The notes: a model not told the origin generated them from the sequence alone. Shown: positions 1-8,663, counted from the first letter of the stretch. The stretch is DNA of 64,000 nucleotides from CAVXGU01 sp963761615 (GCA_963761615.1 CAVXGU010000004.1:759512-823511), one strand, 5' to 3'. Made by a program: numbers and translations.

Positions 1-517
1 CGGCTAGCGTCTCTTGATTGACCTTGGGAATGATGGGCTCGGGCTTCCCGTCCTTGCCGAAGTGTGCCATCAGGAGCAACATCCGCGCGAGCCGCTTTTC
101 GCTGGAGTTGAAGAGCTGATCGATCAAGTCCTCTTCGACCCGGCTGTTCCGCTCGAGGAGATGCATCATGATTCGCGTCGCCAGCGCCGGCTCGGCAGCC
201 AGGACGCGAAGCATGGTGTCCTTCTCCACGCGCAGGATCGAGCTGTCGACCAGAGCCATCGCCGTGGACAGCCGGCGAGGGTGACCGTTCAAGCATCCTT
301 CTCCGAAGAACCTGCCGGCGTCGACCAGGCCGATGACCGCCTCCTTGCCGCGAGTGGAGACGACCGCCAGCTTGACCTTGCCCTTCTGCACGAAGAAGAT
401 CGCATCTGTCGCGTCTCCCTGCCTGAAGAGCACGTCGTCCTTCCTGCAGTTCAGGATCGTTTTTCCCGGCCCGACCTTTGCCAGAAAGGCGTCTGGATCA
501 AAATGCTTTCGGCCCAT
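1..517 (-). CDS. Crp/Fnr-family transcriptional regulator (partial, 3' end outside window)
   Basis: The reading frame opens at the ATG ending at 517 and runs off the left edge after about 172 codons. The N-terminal part reads as a cyclic-nucleotide-binding jelly roll (FRQGD, then IFFVQKGKVKL, then GRFFGEGCL around residues 30-80), followed by the long dimer helix and the first residues of the C-terminal helix-turn-helix (KRLARMLL... IPKVNQETLA). Proteins of this family bind DNA as dimers and respond to cAMP, redox state or other small ligands. The sensing residues cannot be assigned from what is visible, and the recognition helix is missing. No Fnr-type cysteine cluster is seen at the N-terminus. 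The next gene is codirectional and ends about 85 bases upstream of this start. Confidence 0.85.
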   Translation of the reverse strand, partial: MGRKHFDPDAFLAKVGPGKTILNCRKDDVLFRQGDATDAIFFVQKGKVKLAVVSTRGKEAVIGLVDAGRFFGEGCLNGHPRRLSTAMALVDSSILRVEKDTMLRVLAAEPALATRIMMHLLERNSRVEEDLIDQLFNSSEKRLARMLLLMAHFGKDGKPEPIIPKVNQETLA

Positions 518-601
518 CGAAGTATCCCGCAGCCTTTCTGGCGGACGCGGTGCCGAGGGTCGCGGGCCGCCATCTCCGGTTCGGGGAAGAGGCGGGCCGG
601 T

Positions 602-727
602 TCACAGCAGCGGCGGACCCTGTTCGATCTCGCCGGGGGACGTCAGCACCTTGTAGAAGCACCAGATCACGAGGCCCCACACGAACGCGAGCGAGACGAT
701 GAGGAACACCCAGCCGAGCGGCGTCAT
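602..727 (-). CDS. MetS-like small subunit of a Na+ symporter (41 aa, one membrane helix)
   Basis: A 41-residue ORF begins MTPLGWVFLIVSLAFVWGL and has one strong membrane helix (residues 5-25) and a short acidic tail. Its ATG overlaps the TGA of the upstream transporter (TGATG), so translation is probably coupled. Very small single-helix proteins of this kind accompany neurotransmitter:sodium symporters in bacteria (the MetP/MetS methionine and alanine importer is the studied case) and are needed for transport in that system. The same reading frame is also entered by the frameshifted 3' part of the transporter gene, so an automatic annotation could fuse the two wrongly. The coupling and the family pattern are established knowledge. 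The role here is inferred. Confidence 0.65.
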   Translation of the reverse strand: MTPLGWVFLIVSLAFVWGLVIWCFYKVLTSPGEIEQGPPLL

Positions 728-2344
728 CAGCGGCCTCCTCCCTGGGCGGCCGGTTCCCGGCCGTCGAGGTCCATTCCGGCGAGGCGCCATCGCGTCTCGC
801 CGATCCACAGGCAGACCGTCAGGAGCGCGAGCACCACGACGATCAGGACCAGCGCGCCCAGTTGCAGGGGATCGGCCAGCGCCTCGCGGATCCAGTCGCC
901 CAGGTTGTTCCACGCGAAGGCGGCGAACACGATCAGCAGGTACGTCGGCGTGACGTACTTGAGCACGAACCGGTAGAAGGCCGGGATCTGCATCAGCGCG
1001 CCGTGGTGCGCTTCCTTGAGACCGCGGTCGACGCCGAAGATCCAGCTGAAGCAGATGATCTGCACGGTGGCCAGGACGAAGATCAGGAACGTGCCGACCC
1101 AGTTGTCGATGGTCGACCAGAAGATGCCGCCGCGGCTGAAGTACATGACGAGGAACGAACACACGATGCAGATCGACACCATCAGGGTCGTCGCGTTCCT
1201 GCGCGTCCAGCCGAGCGACTCCTGGAAGAAGGCGAGCGGCGGCTGATACATCGAGATCGAGCTCGTGATGGCGGCGAGGAAGAGCATGAAGAACCAGATC
1301 GCGCCGACCAGGTTCCCCAGGGCGCCCATGTGCGCGAACACGACCGGGAGCGTGTTGAAGCCGAGGCCGAAGGTTCCGCCCTGCACGGCGCCGATCATGT
1401 TCGACGTGCCGAGGAAGACGAAGGCCGCGGTCACGGTGATGAGCCCCCCGAAGCCCACTTCGAACATCTCGTTCGTGGCCGAGGCGGTGAGCCCGGACAG
1501 CACGACGTCGTCCTTCTGCCGGAGGTACAGACGCGTAGTTGATGATCACGCCGAAGCCCACCGACAGGGTGAAGAAGATCTGGCCCGCCGCGGCCAGCCA
1601 GGTCTGCGGGTTGGTCAACGACGCCAGGTTCGGGTTCCACATGTAGCCCAGGCCGTTGATCACGTTCTGGTCGGGGTGGAGCGCGTCCGGGGTGCCGAGC
1701 GTGAGCACGCGGACGAGCACGATGAAGGCGCAGACCGCCATCGCCGGGATGGCGTAGGAGCAGAACTTCTCGATCCCCTTGGAGATCCCGCGGAAGACCA
1801 GCCAGATGTTGACGGCGAACGTGATGACCCAGAACACGAACGTCTCGATCGTGCCCGCGCTGACGACGCCGTTGGCCGCGCGGCCGGTGATGTCGCTGTA
1901 GAACTGCGCCGCACGAGCCGTCTGGTCGGCGATCGCGGCCGTCGGGATCACGCCGATGCCCCCGGTGAGGTAGTGCCAGAAGTACGCGAGGCACCACGAC
2001 TCGATGTAGGTGTAGTAGAAGGAGACCGCGAGCGGAATGAGCACCCCGATCACGCCGATGTAGCGCGCGGTGCGGCCGCCGCCGAAGACGCCGATGATCG
2101 CCGGGGCGCTGTGAAAGCCCTTCTGTCCGCCGTAGCGCCCCATCGTCCACTCGGCCCATCCGATCGGGATGCCGAGGAAGAGCAGGGCGCAGAAGTACGG
2201 GATCATGAACGCGCCGCCGCCGTTCGCCGCCGCCTGCCCCGGGAAGCGCAGGAAGTTACCAAGACCGACTGCTGAGCCGGACACGGCGAGGATCATTCCG
2301 ATCCGCGTGCCCCATTGCTGGTCGTGAGCCTGTTGGTCTGCCAT
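727..2344 (-). CDS. Neurotransmitter:sodium symporter (NSS/SNF) family transporter, one frameshift
   Basis: The protein has the NSS fold signature at its N-terminus (WGTRIGMILAVSGSAVGLGNFLRFP, residues about 10-35), where SGSAVGLGNFLRFP forms the Na+/substrate site. About eleven hydrophobic segments follow. These transporters bring amino acids or similar solutes in with Na+. Read as given, the frame breaks near 1529: the left part runs to GVIINYAS, and the right part continues as YLRQKDDVVLSGLTAS in another frame. Removing one A at 1529 restores a 538-residue protein of normal length. The ATG at 2344 is preferred over one further upstream because the conserved N-terminus starts just after it. 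A MetS-like small protein follows directly. The frameshift could be a sequencing error or recent inactivation. Confidence 0.85.
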
Positions 2345-2482
2345 GTCGCCTCGGGCGTCTACGCTACCAGACCGGTGCCCCGTCGCCAAGGCTCATGTCT
2401 GGGGACGTGAACTGCGACCGGCCGGCGAGCTCGCCGACAGACAGTCCGGGACCACGACGGACGAGGGCTCTCTGAGGCGCGT

Positions 2483-4063
2483 CTATCGCTTGACGACGTA
2501 GATCCGGTTCGTGGCCTGCCAGACCGCGTCGGGCAGGGGAATCGTCTCGATGACGGTCGCGCCCGCCGGCACGGTGTTCGCGACGGCGTACGGCGGTGGC
2601 GTCTTGCCTCCCGTGACGAACGGCACGTCGTAGCGGCGGTCGCTGCCCGCCGGCAGGCGCTCGGGATGCAGGTACAGCCGCCAGCCGTTCGAGACGTAGC
2701 CGGCGTCGATGTCCGCCGGGGCCACCCCGGCGGCTTCGAGCCGGCCGGCGGCTGACGCCACGGCGGCATTGAACGCAATCGCGTCACGCGTTCCCGTCAC
2801 GCCGACGTACGCCCAGACGGCGAGAAGGGCGGCCGCCACCGCCGGCCTCACGCGGCCCAGCCGCGTCGCGAGAACGGCGGCGGCCGGCAGCAGGACCAGG
2901 TAGTACCGATCGTTGTAGAGCCACAACAGGTTGACGAGCGCCCACTGCCCGGCGCCGACGGCGAGGGGCACGAGCGTGGCCCGCGTCGGTCGCCCGTGTC
3001 CCCGCCACTCGCGAGCGCCCGCCACCACGAGGGCGGCCGCCAGCACCACCCCCGCCGCGAGGATCCACGGCTCCACGCGGGAGGCCCAGGCCGGCAGGGA
3101 CACGTCGCCCTCGATGAGCGCGCGCACCGCGAAATCGCAGAGCGACCAGGTCTGCGACGTGTCGAGCAGCGTCGGCCGCTGGTGGAACAGCAGCACGCAT
3201 CCGCCGAGGACCGCCGTCGTCCCGGCGACGAGGACCACTGTCCGTCGGGACCACAGCGCGGCCACCAGGAGCGGCGCCAGGGGCAGCGCCACCGTGAGCA
3301 GGAGCCCGACGTTCCATTCGGCGTATTCGCGAGGCGTCACGTCCGTCCAGTAACGCAGCCAGTCGAGACGCGTCGCGGCGAAGTCGAGCGAGCCGAACAG
3401 GCGCGGCAGCGCGAACCAGAGCACCGCCATGGTCAGGATGGACGCGAGCGTGGCGACGAGCCACGGCACCGGGCGGCGCCAGCGCCACAGGGTCACGGCG
3501 GCCGCGGCCGGAATGCCCAGTCCCACCGGACGGATGAGGAACGCCACCACGGCGACGCCGCCGGCCGCCCACCATCGGGGAAGGCTCTCCCGGTTGACGG
3601 CAGAGACGTACAGCCACGTGGCGACGAGCAGGACGCTCGTGAAGGGCACGTCCGTCATGAACGTGAAGCTCAGCGCGAAGAACACCGGGTTGAGCGCCAC
3701 GGTGAGCGCCACGAGCAGCGCCGTCGCCCGGCGCTGCCCCAGTTCCCGAAGCATCGCGTAGGCCGCGCAGCACCCGCCGGCCGCCAGGCAGAGGGTGGAG
3801 GCACGCAGCGCTCCGAACGAGAAACCGAAGACCCGGCAGAAGAGCGCCCCCCAGAGGATCTGGGCGATCGGGTAGATGGCGCTGAACTCGGGAATCCGGA
3901 TCCGGCCCGTGTTCAAGAACTGCTGGACGATCCCGCCATACAGCCAGTCGTCCATGATCGCGACGTTCGTCCGCGCGCCGACGAGGAACCACCCCACGGC
4001 GAACACGGCGACGATGGCGCCGCAGGCCGCGGCGTCGCGGGTCGTCAGAGCTTGTTGGGGCAC
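2483..4063 (-). CDS. Polytopic membrane glycosyltransferase, GT39/ArnT-like
   Basis: This is a protein of about 526 residues with some ten to twelve membrane segments. The early acidic motif MDDWLYGG (an Asp pair after the first helix) and the following loop match the GT-C glycosyltransferases that use polyprenyl-phosphate sugars (PMT/ArnT/PF13231 type). Such enzymes glycosylate proteins or lipids on the outer face of the inner membrane, and the acceptor cannot be read from the sequence. The start at a GTG (4063) is chosen because it sits just inside the end of the SET-domain gene, giving a 19-base overlap typical of coupled genes. Longer frames that begin further upstream only read through the SET gene. 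The C-terminus is a soluble alpha/beta tail. Confidence 0.72.
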   Translation of the reverse strand: MPQQALTTRDAAACGAIVAVFAVGWFLVGARTNVAIMDDWLYGGIVQQFLNTGRIRIPEFSAIYPIAQILWGALFCRVFGFSFGALRASTLCLAAGGCCAAYAMLRELGQRRATALLVALTVALNPVFFALSFTFMTDVPFTSVLLVATWLYVSAVNRESLPRWWAAGGVAVVAFLIRPVGLGIPAAAAVTLWRWRRPVPWLVATLASILTMAVLWFALPRLFGSLDFAATRLDWLRYWTDVTPREYAEWNVGLLLTVALPLAPLLVAALWSRRTVVLVAGTTAVLGGCVLLFHQRPTLLDTSQTWSLCDFAVRALIEGDVSLPAWASRVEPWILAAGVVLAAALVVAGAREWRGHGRPTRATLVPLAVGAGQWALVNLLWLYNDRYYLVLLPAAAVLATRLGRVRPAVAAALLAVWAYVGVTGTRDAIAFNAAVASAAGRLEAAGVAPADIDAGYVSNGWRLYLHPERLPAGSDRRYDVPFVTGGKTPPPYAVANTVPAGATVIETIPLPDAVWQATNRIYVVKR

Positions 4064-4470
4064 CGCGGGCGGCACCTGCACGGAATGGTCCTCTCGCCGA
4101 CCGTCGCGTAGTCGTAGGTGAGCTCTTCGCCTTTGCGGATTCGGCGCGAAGCGCGAATCCAGATGGTCTTGTCGACGACCTCGAACCAGCAGTTGGGCGT
4201 GCAGGAGTGATTGATGAACCGGGCGATGTTGCCGCCGACCGCCGCATCGCGGCTCCACCGGCGGTCGACGCGAAAGACCCAGATGCATCCCTGGGCGAGG
4301 TAGCGGCTCTCGCGCGCCTCGCTGTCGGCGTTCCGAATGAGCTCTCCGGCGTAATCGACGATCCGGGTGTTCTTGTTGATCGGCTCCGCGGCGAAGACGC
4401 CGAAGCCGTGGACCTTCGAGCGCCTCCGGACAATCTTCGGCAGCCTCGACGGTCGGGCCATCGACGCCAT
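4045..4470 (-). CDS. SET-domain protein-lysine methyltransferase-like protein
   Basis: This is a compact protein of about 141 residues that is almost entirely a SET domain. The visible motifs are HGFGVFAAEPI (21-31), the S-adenosylmethionine/knot motif NHSCTPNC (87-94), GEELTYDY (114-121) carrying the catalytic Tyr, and a post-SET Cys cluster CRCRPRC (131-137) that would bind zinc with the NHSC cysteine. SET proteins methylate lysines. Bacterial members are common as single small proteins whose substrates are mostly unknown. The ATG at 4470 is preferred because AGGA lies just upstream. ATGs at 4542 and 4461 are alternatives. The gene is divergent from ybiT, with about 110 bases between the starts, and overlaps the membrane glycosyltransferase. 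Confidence 0.82.
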   Translation of the reverse strand: MASMARPSRLPKIVRRRSKVHGFGVFAAEPINKNTRIVDYAGELIRNADSEARESRYLAQGCIWVFRVDRRWSRDAAVGGNIARFINHSCTPNCWFEVVDKTIWIRASRRIRKGEELTYDYATVGERTIPCRCRPRCPNKL

Positions 4471-4568
4471 CCTATCCTGCCGCCGGGCCTTCCGGGAGGA
4501 GGAGGCGCCGGTCGTCCGCCCGGGGCTCTCGGGAGGCGCCAACGAGAGTTCGAGGCGGGAATGCCTGC

Positions 4569-4574
4569 TATAAT
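4569..4574 (+). promoter_or_regulatory. -10 box (TATAAT) of the ybiT promoter, near-leaderless
   Basis: A perfect TATAAT lies nine bases before the ybiT ATG at 4584. Transcription from it would start within a few bases of the start codon, so the message would be leaderless or nearly so, and no Shine-Dalgarno sequence is visible. The -35 region is weak (GAGAGTT around 4545-4550). Confidence 0.55.
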
Positions 4575-4583
4575 CAAGGGTTC

Positions 4584-6182
4584 ATGATCTCAGTACAAGG
4601 CGTCTCCATGCGGTTCGGCTCGAAGGTTCTCTTCGACGACGTCACCACGACGTTCTCGGCGGGCCGCCGGTACGGGCTGACCGGTCCGAACGGGGCCGGG
4701 AAATCCACGTTCATGAAGCTGCTCGCCGGGGAATCCGAGCCGCAGCGCGGCACGGTCGTGCGCCCCGCGCAGGTCGGCGTCCTTCGCCAGGACCAGTTCG
4801 CCTTCGATGATCACCGGGTGCTGGACGTCGTCATCATGGGCAATTCGCGCCTCTGGAGCGCCCTCGCGGAGCGCGACGCCCTCTACGCGAAACCCGAGAT
4901 GTCGAACGAGGACGGCATGCGCCTGGGCGAGCTCGAGGGCATTGTCGGCGAGGAGGACGGGTACTCGGCGGAAAGCGTCGCCGCGGTGCTCCTGCAGGGC
5001 CTCGACATCGCCGACGCGCTGCACGGGCGCCGCATGGGCGAGCTGCAGGGCGGGCAGAAGATGCGCGTCCTGCTCGCGCAGGCCCTGTTCGGCGATCCCG
5101 AGGCGCTGCTGCTCGACGAGCCGACGAATCATCTGGACCTCGACTCGATCCACTGGCTGGAACAGTTCCTCGGCCGCTACGAGGGCACGCTCATCGTCAT
5201 CTCGCACGACCGCCACTTCCTGAACCGCGTCTGCACGCACGTGGCCGATATCGACTACGAGACGATCATCACGTATACGGGCGGCTACGACGACATGGTG
5301 GTGGCCAAGACGCAGATTCGCGCCCAGATCGAGGCCGACAACGAGCAGCGCGAGAAGAAGATCGCCCAGCTGAACGACTTCATCGCGCGCTTCGGCGCCG
5401 GCACGCGCGCCGCCCAGACGACCTCACGGCGCAAGGAAGTGGAGCGGCTGCAGACGACCGAGCTCGCGCGGTCCAATATCCAGCGTCCCTACATCCGGTT
5501 CACGACGAAGCGGCCGTCCGGCAAGGTGCCGCTCGAGTTCGAGGGCCTGTCGAAGGCGTTCGACGACCTCGCCGTGGTGTCCGACTTCGGCGCCGTCGTG
5601 AACCGCGGCGAGCGGGTCGTCATCGCGGGCCGGAACGGCGCCGGCAAGACGACGCTTCTGAAGGCGCTCCTCGCCGATGCGCCCGGCCTGCCGGAGTCGC
5701 CGGCGGACCGCGACGCGGGCACGCTGCGGTGGGGCCACGAGGTGGCGGTCGGCTACATGCCGCAGGATCACACCGGCGCCATCGAGCCCGGGTTCACGCT
5801 GGTCGAGTGGCTGCACGGCTTCGATCCCGAGGCGTCGCGCCAGGAGATACACGGGCTGCTCGGGCAGATGCTCTTCAGCGGCGAGGAAGGTCTGAAGCCG
5901 ACCGAGGCGCTCTCGGGCGGCGAGACGGCGCGGCTGCTCTTCTGTCGCATCATGCTGCAGAAGCCCAACGTGCTCGTCCTCGACGAGCCGACGAATCATC
6001 TCGACCTGGAGTCCATCAACGCGCTGAACGTCGCGCTCCAGAAGTACGAGGGCACGATCTTCCTGGTGACCCACGACCAGGACCTGCTGGAAGAGGTCGG
6101 GACGCGCGTCTGGCAGGTCGAGCACGGCCGCATCCTCGACTTCAAGGGCACCTACGACGAGCTGACCGCCTCGCCCGCCTGA
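4584..6182 (+). CDS. ybiT: ABC-F ribosome-associated ATPase YbiT
   Basis: This is a 532-residue soluble protein with two ABC ATPase domains and no membrane segments. The first Walker A is GPNGAGKST (34-42) and the second is AGRNGAGKTT. The signatures are ELQGGQ and LSGGE, and both Walker B/D-loops read LLLDEPTNHLD or VLDEPTNHLD. A charged linker between the domains (residues about 240-300) is the P-site tRNA-interaction motif typical of ABC-F proteins. Length and order match E. coli YbiT (about 530 residues). ABC-F proteins bind the ribosomal E site and rescue or regulate stalled translation, and some give antibiotic resistance, but nothing here points to resistance. The gene is monocistronic. 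Confidence 0.9.
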   Translation: MISVQGVSMRFGSKVLFDDVTTTFSAGRRYGLTGPNGAGKSTFMKLLAGESEPQRGTVVRPAQVGVLRQDQFAFDDHRVLDVVIMGNSRLWSALAERDALYAKPEMSNEDGMRLGELEGIVGEEDGYSAESVAAVLLQGLDIADALHGRRMGELQGGQKMRVLLAQALFGDPEALLLDEPTNHLDLDSIHWLEQFLGRYEGTLIVISHDRHFLNRVCTHVADIDYETIITYTGGYDDMVVAKTQIRAQIEADNEQREKKIAQLNDFIARFGAGTRAAQTTSRRKEVERLQTTELARSNIQRPYIRFTTKRPSGKVPLEFEGLSKAFDDLAVVSDFGAVVNRGERVVIAGRNGAGKTTLLKALLADAPGLPESPADRDAGTLRWGHEVAVGYMPQDHTGAIEPGFTLVEWLHGFDPEASRQEIHGLLGQMLFSGEEGLKPTEALSGGETARLLFCRIMLQKPNVLVLDEPTNHLDLESINALNVALQKYEGTIFLVTHDQDLLEEVGTRVWQVEHGRILDFKGTYDELTASPA

Positions 6183-6193
6183 GGCCCACGCCC

Positions 6194-6835
6194 CTACTGC
6201 ACGGTGATGGGCGCGACGCAGTCCTGGTGAGCGTCGCCCTGCAGCGGCAGCCACGTGGCGAAGCTGCTGTCGGTGGCCGCCATGATCATGATGGGGCTGA
6301 CGCCGGCGGGGTCGAAGCCGGCCGCGCCACCGAGACGATCCGAAATCGTCCGGCGCAACGCGGCGAGCGGAGGAAAGTCGAAGCGCAGGAAGAACACCTG
6401 GCGCGTCGAGCGCGGCTGGCTGATGCGGCGGGTCGCCAGACAGGTCGGCACCGGCGCCGTTGAGGCGACGCCGCTCTCGCGAGCCAGCTGTTCGAGCGCC
6501 TCCGGCGGCAGCGTGGTGGCCATCTGCGCCCGGTCGAATTCCGCCCTCAGGACCAGCGGCATCTCCACCTGGTCCGGGCCGCTCAGCGTCAGCCCGGAGC
6601 GGGAGAAGATCTGACTGAAGAGCGGCGGTGCGAGCGTGCGGGGCGGCACCAGCGCCAGCACGACGCCCGACGCCTCCGGCGCCGGATCGAGCGCGACGGT
6701 CCAGCCGTCGAGCTGCGCCCGCTGCATCGTGTACGGCTGCGCGCTGATGTTCTCCGCCGAGCGGATGAAGAGGACGGCGAACACGGCGAGAGCCGCCAGG
6801 CCGATGACAATCTTGAGAAGGGTGGATCGACGCAC
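6194..6835 (-). CDS. Secreted or membrane-anchored hypothetical protein
   Basis: This is a 213-residue protein with an N-terminal hydrophobic segment (residues 7-24, KIVIGLAALAVFAVLFI) that would act as a signal anchor. A region of alternating hydrophobic strands follows, ending in SPIMIMAATDSSFATWLPLQGDAHQDC. I do not recognise a family. It is convergent with ybiT, with 11 bases between the stops, and divergent from the sulfatase-modifying-factor-like gene. Codon use looks like that of its neighbours. Confidence 0.6.
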   Translation of the reverse strand: MRRSTLLKIVIGLAALAVFAVLFIRSAENISAQPYTMQRAQLDGWTVALDPAPEASGVVLALVPPRTLAPPLFSQIFSRSGLTLSGPDQVEMPLVLRAEFDRAQMATTLPPEALEQLARESGVASTAPVPTCLATRRISQPRSTRQVFFLRFDFPPLAALRRTISDRLGGAAGFDPAGVSPIMIMAATDSSFATWLPLQGDAHQDCVAPITVQ

Positions 6836-6948
6836 GGTTCACCTGAGTACCACGTCGGCCATGGCCTGTCCAGCGGAACAGGGGGCCCGGCCGCGGCCGG
6901 ACTGGCCAGTATGGTCAGACGCGGCGCGATCTGCAAGGATGGGGGGAG

Positions 6949-7650
6949 ATGTCCGGCTCGCTTCCGTCCACGCCCCCGTTCGCGGCCATTCCAGGCGGCT
7001 GGTTCACGATGGGCACCGACCGCGGACAGGGCGACGAGGGGCCGCCGCACCGCGTGTTCGTCGACCCGTTCGAGCTCGCGGTCTTCCCGGTGACCCGCGC
7101 CGAGTACGAGCGCTTCCTCTCGGCGACCGGGCACGACCTCCCCAAAGACTGGACCGATCCCGCGCTGATCGCGGCCGATCTTCCCGTCGTCGGCGTGAAC
7201 TGGCTCGACGCGGTCGACTACTGCGCGTGGCGCACGCTCGAGGACGGACGCGAGGTGAGGCTCCCCACGGAGGCCGAATGGGAGTTCGCGGCGCGTGGAC
7301 GCCAGCAGAGCCTCTTCCCGTGGGGTGACGTGATGCCGGCGTGGATGCCCAACGGCGGTCGCGGCCCCCTGGCCGCGCCGTGGCCGGTCACGCTGGGCGA
7401 GCCGACCGACTTCGGCCTCTTCGGCATCGGCGCCAACATTCACGAATGGTGCGCCGACTGGCACGACGCGGACTACTACAGCCACTCGCCGGAGCGGAAT
7501 CCCGCCGGGCCCGACCACGGGGTTCGCCGGGTCTCGCGCGGCGGGGCCTGGCGCCACGCGCACACGATGTGCCGTGCGACCCTCCGGAGCAAGCTGGATC
7601 CGAGCTTCCGTTACAACGACTACGGCTTCAGGATCGCGCGGAGTGTCTGA
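6949..7650 (+). CDS. Formylglycine-generating-enzyme-like (SUMF1/FGE-sulfatase domain) protein
   Basis: This is a single-domain, 233-residue protein with the FGE-sulfatase fold: IPGGWFTMGTD at 14-24, then FPVTRAEYERF, VVGVNWLDAVDYCAW, LPTEAEWEFAARG and GFRIARSV at the C-terminus. In true formylglycine-generating enzymes two cysteines in the C-terminal region bind copper. Here the first is replaced by His (GGAWRH) and only the second remains (HTMC). The protein is therefore more likely one of the many non-sulfatase relatives, such as a carbohydrate-binding or hydroxylase-like member, than an active maturase. No sulfatase gene is nearby. The GTG/ATG choice is supported by GGGGGAG just before the ATG. 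Confidence 0.8.
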   Translation: MSGSLPSTPPFAAIPGGWFTMGTDRGQGDEGPPHRVFVDPFELAVFPVTRAEYERFLSATGHDLPKDWTDPALIAADLPVVGVNWLDAVDYCAWRTLEDGREVRLPTEAEWEFAARGRQQSLFPWGDVMPAWMPNGGRGPLAAPWPVTLGEPTDFGLFGIGANIHEWCADWHDADYYSHSPERNPAGPDHGVRRVSRGGAWRHAHTMCRATLRSKLDPSFRYNDYGFRIARSV

Positions 7651-7677
7651 AGGCGCCAACGGCGCCGGATCGACCCA

Positions 7678-7770
7678 GTGGCGGCGGTCGTGTTGGACAT
7701 GGACGGGCTGATGCTCGAGACCGAGTCGCTCTCCACAATCGCGTGGCAGTCGGAGTTGTGGCCGGGTGAA
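7678..7770 (+). pseudogene. N-terminal fragment of a HAD-superfamily phosphatase
   Basis: About 30 codons read MAAVVLDMDGLMLETESLST with the HAD motif I (DMDG), then similarity stops and the frame continues without recognisable domain content. A complete enzyme would be about 220 residues. It looks like the residue of a gene lost by deletion. No ribosome-binding site for a complete ORF is evident. Confidence 0.5.
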
Positions 7771-7862
7771 GGCAGTCCGCCCTGGGTCGATGCCCGGACC
7801 GCGAAGCCCCGCGTGCGCATGGCTTCATCTTCCGGACGGCTACCGTGGCGGCATTCTCGTCG

Positions 7863-7988
7863 TCACGATCGCGGGTGGTGCTGACGCCCGACGCCACCGC
7901 GACGCATCAATTCCCGCACGAAGCCGACCCGCCACAGCACGTACCAGACAATCAGCACGACACTGACAGCGCCGCCCAGCAGTGGCAT
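7863..7988 (-). CDS. Small membrane protein (41 aa)
   Basis: A short ORF (MPLLGGAVSVVLIVWYVLWR...) encodes one membrane helix (residues 5-20) and a basic tail. It starts 22 bases after the marR stop and has a good Shine-Dalgarno (GAGGTGA) at a suitable distance, so it may be the second gene of a marR transcript. I do not recognise it. With only 41 codons, coding status is uncertain. Confidence 0.4.
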   Translation of the reverse strand: MPLLGGAVSVVLIVWYVLWRVGFVRELMRRGGVGRQHHPRS

Positions 7989-8009
7989 CACGTTCACCTC
8001 GCTCGCATT

Positions 8010-8483
8010 CTACGTCCGATCCCACGCCAGGGGACTCTCCCAGACTCGCACGAGGAGCGCCTTGAGATCGGCGAATTGCCTGGGTCCCAACTCGTCGATC
8101 CACTCGTGCTCGATGTCGCGGAGGATGTCGTGGATCTTTGCATATGCGGCGCGTCCCCGTTTCGTCAGGCGGACGATCCGTGCACGCCCCTCGCCAGGAG
8201 CGTCGGACCGGGCAACATACCCCAGGGCTTCGAGACTCCGGAGGAGCTGGTTCATCGCCTGCTTGCTCATGCCGGCGCGCTCGGCCAGCACGCCCGGACG
8301 CACGCCGTCCGGGCCCGGAAACTGCAGCACCCCCATGTGCGGCGGGCGGAGGTCCTCGAACCCGGCCGTATTGAGCTCGCTGATAATCCGACGATGGATG
8401 GCCTGGGCTGGAACCCGAAGCAGCGCGCCGATCAACATCTGGGGCGCGGCGGGCAAAGGGGGCGAAAAATCGGGCCTTGACAT
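8010..8483 (-). CDS. MarR-family transcriptional regulator
   Basis: This is a 157-residue winged-helix protein. The central part (PGVLAERAGMSKQAMNQLLRSLEALGYVARSDAPGEGRARIVRLTKRG) is a typical MarR DNA-binding domain with the beta-wing DxxxxRxxxVxLT. MarR proteins bind as dimers to palindromes in or next to their own promoter and are released by phenolic or other ligands. Two copies of the palindrome GTAAA-N5-TTTAC lie directly upstream of this start, in the gap shared with the divergent cupin gene, so autoregulation and control of the cupin are likely. Confidence 0.88.
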   Translation of the reverse strand: MSRPDFSPPLPAAPQMLIGALLRVPAQAIHRRIISELNTAGFEDLRPPHMGVLQFPGPDGVRPGVLAERAGMSKQAMNQLLRSLEALGYVARSDAPGEGRARIVRLTKRGRAAYAKIHDILRDIEHEWIDELGPRQFADLKALLVRVWESPLAWDRT

Positions 8484-8487
8484 GGTA

Positions 8488-8526
8488 GTAAATCTACTTT
8501 ACTTTGCGTAGGTAAACTCACTTTAC
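8488..8526. promoter_or_regulatory. Two MarR-type operators and divergent promoter
   Basis: Two perfect half-site pairs, GTAAA-N5-TTTAC at 8488-8502 and 8512-8526, are spaced 24 bases centre to centre. On the plus strand a TTGACA at 8477-8482 is 17 bases from TACTTT (8500-8505), so the first operator covers the spacer and -10 of that promoter. It also lies five bases from the marR start codon. Dimer binding here would block both directions. Confidence 0.65.
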
Positions 8527-8663
8527 CATAGGAGACCCGATGGCGGACGTCGGGCCGGGGCAGGCGCTCTGCATTCCGCGCGGGGCCATTCTTAAAGGCC
8601 CTGTGCGCCATCACGTCTGCGGCGATCGGGCCCCTCGCGGCACCCGGAGAGAGGACGAGCGTC

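Noticed and set aside
8540..8663. An ATG with a ribosome-binding-like sequence before the cupin gene
   Set aside because: The frame has no protein-like content and runs out of phase through the cupin gene.
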